Assembly: GCA_024449915.1 (NCBI GenBank)
Contig: JAMZAV010000356.1
Coordinates: 372,001 to 436,000 of the forward strand
From: Sweltsa coloradensis
Lineage: Eukaryota > Arthropoda > Insecta > Plecoptera > Chloroperlidae
DNA: 64,000 nt
Reading direction: 5' to 3'
Shown here: positions 56,165 through 64,000 of the stretch, piece after piece
Layout: each line of letters starts with the position of its first letter
Position numbering within the stretch: the stretch's first letter is position 1
The notes under the pieces: generated by a model
What the model saw: only the letters and a program-made list of their open reading frames with translations
What the model was told of the DNA's origin: nothing
Database searches by the model: none
Position numbers and translations under genes: made by a program

Positions 56165-56709
56165 GTAAGCACAGTTTTTATTAATTTGAGTAGTATATGA
56201 AGTTTTAGCCGCTTTCATTGTTTTTTGATTGTCCATAAACATTGATGAATCTTTTGTATAACCAATGAACTATCTTTGAAAAATGGAAACAAATATATAA
56301 ATACTCTGCGCCAAATTCTTCCCCGGGCCCAGATTCGATCCCTTCGCTAGTTTCCCAGCATTCCCCAACTTTCCGTTGTAACTTTCCGAAGTCGCTGAGT
56401 CTATAACCCCATCAACACCCCATTCATCCAATATAACACATTACCGAATCCGATCTCCTCTCTACGGATAATCCCCTCATCCAGGGAAGATGACACAGGA
56501 ATCCAATACGACTAAGCCTCCTGGATTCTCTCTCGATAGGAAATTGTTTTTATTTTCAGTCTAAGCTATCTTTTAAGTTGGGAAGTTCGCCGATAGAAGC
56601 GCTTGCAGCGGTCTGCGTGCTAATCATGAGGCAGCTAGCGCTACCTGTGGCTGTGTCAAGAACCCGATACTTTTTTTAAGGTAAGGGTCCAACCAAGATG
56701 GCGGTACAT

Positions 56710-57175
56710 TTAATAAATTACAAAATTGGATTAAAGTTAAAGTTTATTATATAGAAAGCAATCCAGAATTATAAAAATCACCAACCAAGATAGAGAAAAA
56801 TTAAATAAAGTAGAAAATTTGATAACAGTAATTGTATTTGATTATATGGAAAACAATCCAGAAAAAAACGACCAGATACGAAATAATAGATAAAACAAAA
56901 AATTGGATTTTAGTTCTAGTTGATTAATTTAAATAAATCCAGAATTTTTAAAATCGCCATTCGCCAACCAGTTTAAGAAAAATGAAATATAATAGAAAAT
57001 TTGATTACAAATTGTAGTTGATTATAAGGAAATCAATCAATCCATTTTGTTTTGCGACTTGAAGATAAAAATTGATAAAATAGAAATTGGATTGTAATCA
57101 ATCCAGAAGTTGAAAAATCATCGACTATATTGACAAAATAATTAATAAATAAGAAAATCATATTATAACATACAC
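56710..57175. repeat. degenerate tandem repeat, CAATCCAGAA-type units
   Basis: Five units carry CAATCCAGAA or a variant near 56759, 56854, 56935, 57037 and 57099. Around it recur AAAATTGGATT, ACAATAGAAAATTTGATTA-like and GTAGTTGATTATA-like segments. Spacing is irregular (about 60-100 bp). Confidence 0.65.
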
Positions 57176-57799
57176 GTTGAAAGTCTCACCTACACCGCGA
57201 ACCATTGTAAACGTAATTAAACCCTAAGATCGCTCATCTCATTACTCTTCTCCCTGCCTTAGTTTCTCTACCGCATTGCAGCAATACACATAGATTTATC
57301 ACGGTGTTTTCAAGAGTTACTCTAATCGCTTAACCCCAATCTTTAGAGTGACGGAATCAGGTGGTTCCTTGCTAATGGCTTTAATTTGGTGTTATCGGAT
57401 GTCGTCCACCTTGACTCTAGCCTAACAAATGACCAGAGGTTGAAAATATCCAACCAGCGGACGATTCTAAGATCGGATACAATCAAGAGAAACGCAATTT
57501 AATCGAGCGCTTGGCTCAGGTTATTTAGATGTCCTCAGTTTACATAACAATTTTTAAAAATATGTTAAATGTTGTAAAATAGTTAAATCTACGTTGAAGG
57601 TTGTTGATAATTTTTTCAACGGTCCAACGTGTAAATGAAAACAAAAAACATCTTCCGGAACAGAATAATACGTAAAATTCATTTTTATGGTTCCGAAATA
57701 TGTTTTTTGTTTTTATTTCCATGTTGAATCGTTGAAAATTGTCAAACACCTGTAACGAGGATTGAACTATGTTGCAACATTAACATATTTTTAATTGTC

Positions 57800-57930
57800 A
57801 TGTGATCTTAGGAAACTACTGAAGAAAGCCTTGGAAAAATTGAGTCAGGATTGCCGGTTGCGGAATTCCATCCGAGACCTCCCGAATCACAGTCTCATAA
57901 GCTACGAATAAGCTGCAACTATCGGTTTTC
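57800..57930 (-). mobile_element. tRNA-derived SINE, family A (copy 8, partial)
   Basis: GAAAGCCTTGGAAAAATTGA, CAGGATTGCCGG and GAGACCTCCCGAATCACAG match the head-proximal half; the 3' half is missing. Confidence 0.55.
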
Positions 57931-57934
57931 TTTG

Positions 57935-58785
57935 ACACCAATGACGGATTGAAGCGGATTTTAAGATTAGATGGATTTTTATCTATAATTTTTGACATAT
58001 TGTGACACACGATCTTCTACATGTTATTGTAAATCAAATTGTAAACGGCAGGAATAAAAATAAATTAAATGAAATGAAATGCGCAAACATAAACGTAATC
58101 TTTGTCCTCCTTTATAAATCAGTTTTTACAACTGAATATAAAAGTTAAAACCCAATTAGTCATTAATTAAATTGGTCGGTATTAGGTCATTTTCAGTTAA
58201 CAAATCATTTTTTCTAAATTTTTCTCAGAATTTTGATATTTTTCAATATTTTTTTAGCGCGATTTAGGAATTTGGTACAAAGTTTGAATATCAAACTAAA
58301 CCTGAAATTTTAGTTCAAATTTAAATTTTACGTGCATTTCTAAAAGAAGACTTTTTCTTAAATTGTTGTATATTTCAGATTTTGCTTGTCTCCAAAAACA
58401 GTAAAACTACAATGATATTACGTTTTCGGGATAAACCAAAATTTTCACATATTTAGCAATGTTTTGCGGGTGTGTATTTTCAATCTTCTCTATTAAGGGT
58501 TCAATTTATCCCATTGAAATGGGGATGTTTTTATTTCTCTTTCAAATTCACACGAAAAACTTTTTTTTAATGTGGTTAAACTAAAAAACCTATCATATCT
58601 ATCCTATCAAATCTGCACTAAAAAAATTATTTTCTGGTGTATCCTGATAATTCTATTCTATAATTCACAATACCATTCATGTTTGTCATTATTTCATCAC
58701 CCTCACTTTTTACATCTCTTCACACACATTGTTTTCTATTATTGTATAATGTATTTTTAATTAATTTAATTGCAATGTATTAGTA
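57935..58785. other. unique AT-rich stretch
   Basis: No gene or repeat recognised. The 57540-57749 and 58572-58760 frames show only AT-rich composition. Confidence 0.4.
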
Positions 58786-58794
58786 TAAGTATTG

Positions 58795-58912
58795 AGTAGG
58801 TTGCTAGACACTAAATTGTGAATGGGGCTATGCCCTCTTTTAGCAACCTATAACACATCAATGTGTTAAAACAATAAATAAATAAAATAAATAAAATAAA
58901 ATATAGGTTCCA
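58795..58912 (+). repeat. stem-loop plus (AAATA)n tail: retroelement 3' end
   Basis: AGGTTGCTA and TAGCAACCT form an outer stem around GGGGCTATGCCC, an inner stem. AATAAATAAAATAAATAAAAT follows as tail. A stable hairpin just upstream of an A-rich repeat is typical of 3' ends recognised by LINE reverse transcriptases; the parent family is unknown. Confidence 0.45.
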
Positions 58913-58984
58913 AGATTTAAATTAAGAATTTCATGTCCATGATCATAGGACGCCATGGCTGAAACTGTTTAAATAAATATAAAA

Positions 58985-59395
58985 GACTAGCTTACCCGCC
59001 GCGCGTTGCTGCGACGTATGCCAGAACCCTTACGGTGTCGAAGTCAATTCATTGGTGAGTCCTCTTGCAGGCACCGATCACCACGTGGAGGAGTTACAAC
59101 AAAATGAATAGCATTGAAACATTCCCCGTGAAAAAGTACATATACGTGCCAAGTTTCATGGAGATCGGATGAATGGTGTAGTGTATATTTATATATGAAA
59201 ACGAATGTATCCTCTTGCAGGCACCGATCACCACGTGGAGGAGTTACAACAAAATTAATAGCATAGAAACCTTCCCCGTGAAAAAATACATATACGTGCC
59301 AAGTTTCATGGAGATCGGATGAATGGTGTAGAATGCATAAAGGACAAACAGGCATTCATACATTCCTTTTTTTATAATATTATAGAAGATAGATA
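58985..59395 (+). mobile_element. repeat K with internal 150-bp tandem duplication
   Basis: Starts ACTAGCTTACCCGCCGCGCG, ends TTATAATATTATAGAAGATAG. The block CCTCTTGCAGGCACCGATCA...GGATGAATGGTGTAG is present twice (59061 and 59211). This start and end are familiar from abundant insect non-coding repeats, but I cannot name the class. Confidence 0.6.
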
Positions 59396-59689
59396 TATCG
59401 CCTGCAGTGCCCACCCCGACCTCCCCACGGCCCCGGCTATGACCTTACAGACCACGTGGTCACATCCAGTGATTTCCCTCTAGACGCGCGGGGTTAAAAA
59501 AGTAATTAAACGCGCGTTCACAGACCGCACATACCACCCTTCAGGGAATATGTTTTTTATTTCGTTAATATCCTTTCACGAACCACATGAAACTACTTTA
59601 TGATCGCGGTCATAAAATGTCACTTGAGACTTTATCGGTTGTGTGTTAAAGTTTTGTGTTGTATAATATTATCGTTAAATTCTAAAAAA

Positions 59690-59905
59690 AATAAATTCGT
59701 ATTGAGTTCAGAGTCTATCCACTCAGTCACCCAAATGATTTTCAATAGAGAATTTTAAAGTCAGAAAGTCAGAAGTTTTTTAACTTCTGATTTGGACTTA
59801 AGTCCATCAGTTCTTGTCTTAGGAATTTGTAAACGGGGACTTTGGAGAAGTCAACCCTGTCAGCGAAAACACCATTGACGAGCGAACGATGACCAGCCAG
59901 AATAT
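59690..59905. mobile_element. SINE family D, rearranged copy
   Basis: The end block (TTCGTATTGAGTTCAGAGTC, GATTTTCAATAGAGA) is joined to an inverted inner block (AACTTCTGATTTGGACTTAA, TCAGTTCTTGTCTTAGGAAT), then CAACCCTGTCAGCG and TTGACGAGCGAACGATGACC. An inversion inside the element is the simplest reading. Confidence 0.6.
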
Positions 59906-60387
59906 ATGTGTATAGATTAGATTTAGCACTGTTAGGTTGGCTACAGTGAGTAAGTATGGCGTCAACTGTCAGGACCTCCGATAATATGTTGTGCTTGTAT
60001 TATGTGGTAGTGTAATTAAATAAAGTACTTTGAAACTTAACAGTATATTAAATGGGAGACACCGACCAATCTAGTTGGGCACGGCGGATAACGCTGGCAT
60101 CACCTAGACTAATTTGTAACAACTTTAAACCATTTATTAAATTGAACGTTGCTAGAACAGCTGCTCTAAGTAACGGTTAGCAGTTAACAACACCTACTTA
60201 AATGCAGAAAGTCCTAGATACGATTCTTGCCTCAGACAGTTTTTATAAGGCTTATATCCATTAATATTTGGGTTAAGGGTTGGATGCACAACAGTCAGTC
60301 AACGTCGACTGCCATGTAATTAATCGAACATTCGCACAAAAATAACATGGGGCCGTTTCACTTTGTGGCCTCTTGGTAGAAAAAAAA

Positions 60388-61265
60388 CTGTGACCACAAG
60401 TATAAGTACTGATTTGCGATTTGTTGTTAAAAATTATTTAAGTTTATATTTTATTTCTGATGTACGTATTTGAACCTCGCTTAATACATTCAGTCGTGTG
60501 TGTTATACTTTTAAAAAAAGTATCACAACAATACCTCCCTCTTAATAAACTGGATATAACGTTGACAATAATAAAATCAAGGACCCGGCACCTCCACCAA
60601 CAATGCTATTCTTATGGAGCTAAAACTTTTCTCGCTCTACCCGGCACCTCCACCAAACGCATAAAACGTTTAGTATTTAAATCATTTGTTTATGACAGAA
60701 TACGGTGAATTTGAATTATTTATGATGCATTTAATTCCAAGTATTAGTGTTAGTATTTGTAGTTTAAGGGCGCTTTAACAGCTAAGATTATTCGCGCCTC
60801 CAAGACAAAACAATTTCTATAAGTGTAAGTTACCAGCATGAATACTCCTTTCCAGGAGTAGAAACTTAAGGGGAGACGCAGGGGGACAAGGGGGGACAGG
60901 CCTGTGCTGGTCAGAACCAGCCACAAGCGTATGGGGAGGGCAGGGGTCCCCCACGTCGTGGTCGTCCACCTCTGTCATCATCCGTCCGTGTTGTCATTGT
61001 CGTCGCCGTCGTGGAGGTAGTCAAAGGGAAGGGGAAAGTTCCCCGACGACGACCCAGAGCTCGCCATTAGCTTCAGGGAGTGAAACTCCCCTACTCAAGG
61101 GCCAAACCACGAGAAGGTTGTCGAGTTGGACTTGAGAATAATAACTTTGAATAATATGATCTTTTTCCAGTACAAGAAACGATTCACTCGATGAGAATGT
61201 GGCGTAGTGAATGTATCGGGATGGCCTTCTTTCTCCATGCGCCTATGTAATGTTTATTCTAGCAG
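60388..61265 (+). repeat. dispersed duplicated segment, copy 2, with insertion
   Basis: Homologous to 34676-35165 (see there). It is interrupted at about 60740-61135 by extra DNA that includes a family-G repeat, after which homology resumes at AATAATAACTTTGAATAATA. The right part also has a small duplication (GAATGTGGCGTAGTGAATGT). Confidence 0.85.
60866..61135 (+). mobile_element. family-G repeat, insertion defined by empty site
   Basis: TTAAGGGGAGACGCAGGGGG start; TCAGAACCAGCCAC, CCACGTCGTGGTCGTCC, GTTGTCATTGTCGTCGCC, AAGTTCCCCGACGACGACCC and TTCAGGGAGTGAAACTCCCC inside. The matching sequence at 35040 lacks it, so the boundaries can be placed by comparison. Confidence 0.65.
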
Positions 61266-61387
61266 TGGTTTGTAAGTTACTGCTATGAATCCAGCCCTTA
61301 AATCCAAATACTAATGGATACAGGCATTTTAAAAACTGTCTGAAGCAAGAATCGATTCTAGGGCTATCAGCATTAAATAAATAAATA

Positions 61388-61795
61388 AATTGTATGGAAA
61401 GTCTACCCACTCAGTTGTATAACTGATTTTCAGTGGGGGACATAAATCAAAGCGACCAAACCAACCCTGTAGGCCCCGACGCAATCGACGAGTGAGCGAT
61501 AACCAACCAAAGATCGATATTTTTAATAGGAAATATAGCAATCAGTGGTATGGACAGTGCGAACACCCGCGGATCAACGCCAGAATCAACAAGGCCGATT
61601 CAGAACAACTCTGAATTTATCATGTGCTTTGTTGCTAGGACGGCTCTAAAGTCACCATTTACAAACTCCTAAGACAAGAACTGATGGACTTAAGTCCAAA
61701 TCAGATGTTAAAAAACTTCTGACGGGAATCGAACCCTGGACCTTCTGCATTGGAAGCAGATACTCTAACCACAATACCAACGAGCCACACAAGGT
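61388..61795 (-). mobile_element. SINE family D, best copy
   Basis: On the minus strand the tRNA-like head at about 61722-61793 reads GGCTCGTTGGTATTGTGGTT, stem TCTGC/GCAGA with loop TTCCAAT (CCA, Trp-like), and GGTTCGATTCCCGTCAGAAG. The body follows with TGATGGACTTAAGTCC-type blocks. The end is CCCCCACTGAAAATCAGTTA and ACTGAGTGGGTAGACTTT. No functional tRNA is implied. Confidence 0.85.
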
Positions 61796-62309
61796 GCTTC
61801 GCACCAGACACTAAAAAATACCAGGGAAGAAGCTTCGAGCCCCACAACTATTCCCCAAAACAGACGGACGATTCAGCTCTTTAAAAAGTTTCGTACATTC
61901 CAAACCAGCTATCCCCAAACATTTACAAACAGTAAGTACCTGAATGGGAAAGTTATCCAGGGAATGTTTCCTACTAAAAACTTGACAGCTGCTTCATCGT
62001 CGTTGTATATTTTAAAAGGGTGGTTCGGTCCTGAGGGAAACTAATAATTTATATCAGACTTGAAGGGAACACAATCCAATATTAATACATTCTTCGTAGT
62101 GAACCTCTAGCATCACGTGACTATAACTACCTACAGGGTGCGAGGAAAGATGGGTGCGGGTTTCAAGAGATATTTCAAAGACGTATCTTAGAATAACTGC
62201 ATAAATTGATGAAATACTAAGAAGACACTCACTAAATAAACAAGTCGGGATAGTTGGTAGACAGTGTTGTAAAGTAACGGAGTATTTTGTTGGTTTATTT
62301 GGAAAAATG

Positions 62310-62640
62310 GCGCGTCAACTGTTATGTCATAATGCGACACTCTAGCATAGAGGATATGGGGAGTGAAAGTCCCACACTAGTGAGAACCAGCCACGGGTAG
62401 GGGAGTTCTCACTTCGAGGTCGTCATCGTCGTTGACATCGTTCGTTTTGTCAATGTCATTGTCGTCGTCGTCGTCGTCGTCGGAAAGGTCGTAAAGACGA
62501 CGATTGACAGAGCTCGCCTCTAGTTTCGGGGTCTAATATACTCTCTTCTTACTAGCTGATGTTTGCGAGGTGGACTTGTTCTCTTGAATCGCCTTGTACG
62601 CCGAGCAGCTCTGGCCCAATTCTACCCCGGGCCCAGACGG
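62310..62640 (+). mobile_element. family-G repeat with (GTC)n expansion
   Basis: GCGACACTCTAGCATAGAGG, GAACCAGCCACGGGTAGGGG, TTCTCACTTCGAGGTCGTC, a (GTC)n run at 62460-62481, AGCTGATGTTTGCGAGGTGG and a terminal AATTCTACCCCGGGCCCAGA. The last block also occurs alone near 56310. Confidence 0.65.
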
Positions 62641-63062
62641 AGGGAAAAAAATGTTAACGAGAGTAAGTTATTAGTTACTTTTTCAGTCATTGAGTTACTA
62701 CTTAAATTACTTTTTAACTGTAACTGTAATTGAATTACATTCCAAATGTAACTAGTAAATACTATTGGTGGCTATAGTATTGATTCGAAAAAAATATTTT
62801 TAATTTTTATTTCGGAGGACCGTTCAACAAATTAATAACGTTAACGTACAGATAAAAGTCATAAGTGGTGGCCAAAGATCTTGATTTTAACTTTATATCT
62901 ATATTGGGAAATGTTTCTATTCTCGATCGCTATTTAAGTTAATCGATATTGTTGATTATTTTCTCTCCGTCCATCCATCTGACTGTGACACGCGCGCGTG
63001 TCACTTCTCACGAACGAGCCGTCCTAGCAACGAGGCACATAATACATTCTAAGGTTGTTATT

Positions 63063-63260
63063 TACTACAATTCAGAATTAAAAAAGTCCGCCCCAACGGG
63101 AATCGAACACGATCTCCCACATTCCAGGTAAACGTCTTAACACTAGACCATCAGGACGGTACATTTTAATCTCTGAATTGTAGTTGCATTATACATCTGA
63201 ATGGATGTAAACAATTACACCCACGGGAGTGTTTCCCGATCAATTAATCGAGACATTCTA
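63063..63260 (-). mobile_element. tRNA-derived SINE, family C (copy at 63 kb)
   Basis: Minus-strand tRNA-like head at 63088-63159 (CCGTCCT...GGGGCGG), with several single-base losses relative to 17849-17924. It is flanked by TACAATTCAGAATTAAAAAA and CATTATACATCTGAATGGAT. AATTACACCCACGGGAGTGT follows. Confidence 0.7.
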
Positions 63261-63384
63261 AGGTTGTTAGCCTGTTGTAATTAGCCTTGTTGATTCTGGG
63301 TGGAATCGTGTCCAGGTTGATCGGTGATTCCTACTTACATATGCCGGTCTCAAGATGGCCATTGTTCTCTCGTCGATGGTGTGG

Positions 63385-63465
63385 GTGCCTACAGGGTTGG
63401 CGTAGTCGCCTTCTAATTAAATGACCCCCAAAGAAAATCAGTTATGCGACTGAGTGGGTACACTA
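63385..63465 (+). repeat. fragment of SINE family D
   Basis: GCCTACAGGGTTGGCGTAG, AAAGAAAATCAGTTATGCGA and CTGAGTGGGTACACTAAT; same orientation and length as the fragment at 19490-19600. Confidence 0.6.
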
Positions 63466-63473
63466 ATTACTTA

Positions 63474-63670
63474 TTCATTCATTCTTTCATTCATTCATTC
63501 ATTCTTTCTTTCATTAGTTAATTCGTTTATTCATTCATTCTTTCATTCATTCTTCCATTCATTCTTTCATTCATTCTTTCATTCATTCTTTCATTAGTTA
63601 ATTCGTTTATTCGTTCGTTCGTTCATTCTTTTATTCATTCTTTCATTCATTCATTCATTCATTCATTCAA
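63474..63670. repeat. (ATTC)n compound microsatellite
   Basis: ATTC/TTTC units with a repeated longer block TTAGTTAATTCGTTTATTC at about 63512 and 63592, showing a higher-order unit of about 80 bp. Confidence 0.9.
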
Positions 63671-64000
63671 ATAAACGACCCCGACCTCCTCTACAAATGA
63701 ACGAAGCTTCCACCTCGCTCTAGTGGAGGCTCGGAGTTTTGGTGGAGGTGCCGGGTAGACTCAACAGGTTGCAGCTCTCACCCGATGTAGCGGTCGGTCG
63801 GATACGTCAGGGTATTAATCCGATGTTGTTTTGGTGTTCGTAAAGTCACCGGATCTGGGTCACGCGCGGCCCCTGTGTGTGGGCCCACTTAGCGGCGCCA
63901 CCTAATAACAACCGCTCAGAGCAATATCTGAACGTCGAGATAATAGATGACATGCGTCTTATTTATGTTTCTTTGACAACAGGCCAAGTAACTAAACTCT

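Noticed and set aside
1..64000. Integrated viral genes
   Set aside because: I saw no capsid, polymerase or envelope-like frames; the only RT belongs to the non-LTR element.

Overview
The window looks like AT-rich nuclear DNA from an arthropod, most likely an insect. The signs are spliced coding sequence, long introns, dense microsatellites, several tRNA-derived SINE families, a 5S-rRNA-like SINE, TTAA- and TA-flanked non-autonomous DNA transposons, and a degraded APE-type LINE. A hemipteran is my guess from the overall repeat style, and I cannot confirm it. There are no operons and no prokaryotic genes. Nearly all short open frames are chance products of AT-rich sequence or of repeats.

Only one cellular gene is well supported. 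It is the 3' part of a plus-strand gene with two coding exons (19651-20237 and 25171-25808) whose splice phases match. The joined product is about 407 residues and resembles insect proteins annotated with the uncharacterised DUF4781 domain (recognised from memory). Its 4.9 kb intron holds a composite satellite: a degenerate decamer array, about 18-19 copies of a ~102 bp unit, more decamer array, then a tRNA-derived SINE beside the 3' acceptor. A weaker candidate exon lies at about 55974-56164.

Layout. 0-11 kb: microsatellites, a 140-bp-arm palindrome at 3.35-3.70 kb, SINE copies, and a repeated 3'-end-like module (five copies). 11.4-15.8 kb: a 4 kb LINE, minus strand, with (AAT)n on both sides. 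16-19.6 kb: a TTAA-flanked MITE, a G-quadruplex-prone tract, and a 324-bp-arm inverted repeat built from a tRNA-derived SINE. 19.6-25.8 kb: the gene. 26-36 kb: mostly unique AT-rich sequence, two SINE-D copies, and one copy of a duplicated segment whose partner is at 60.4-61.3 kb. 36-41 kb: a hAT-like MITE and a 3.1 kb foldback element with ~800 bp inverted arms and TA flanks. 41-50 kb: tandem duplications, MITEs, and relatives of the foldback arms. 50-56 kb: a tandem segmental duplication carrying 5S-like SINEs and TTAA MITEs, part of which looks like poor consensus sequence. 56-64 kb: more SINEs, tandem repeats, and a long (ATTC)n tract.

The most interesting items are the LINE inside an (AAT)n microsatellite, the foldback element and its solo-arm relatives, the TTAA-flanked MITE set, the 5S-like SINE, the composite intronic satellite, a recurrent 16-bp GGTGGAGGTGCCGGGT motif, and two minus-strand AG|GTRAG sites that resemble recursive splice sites.
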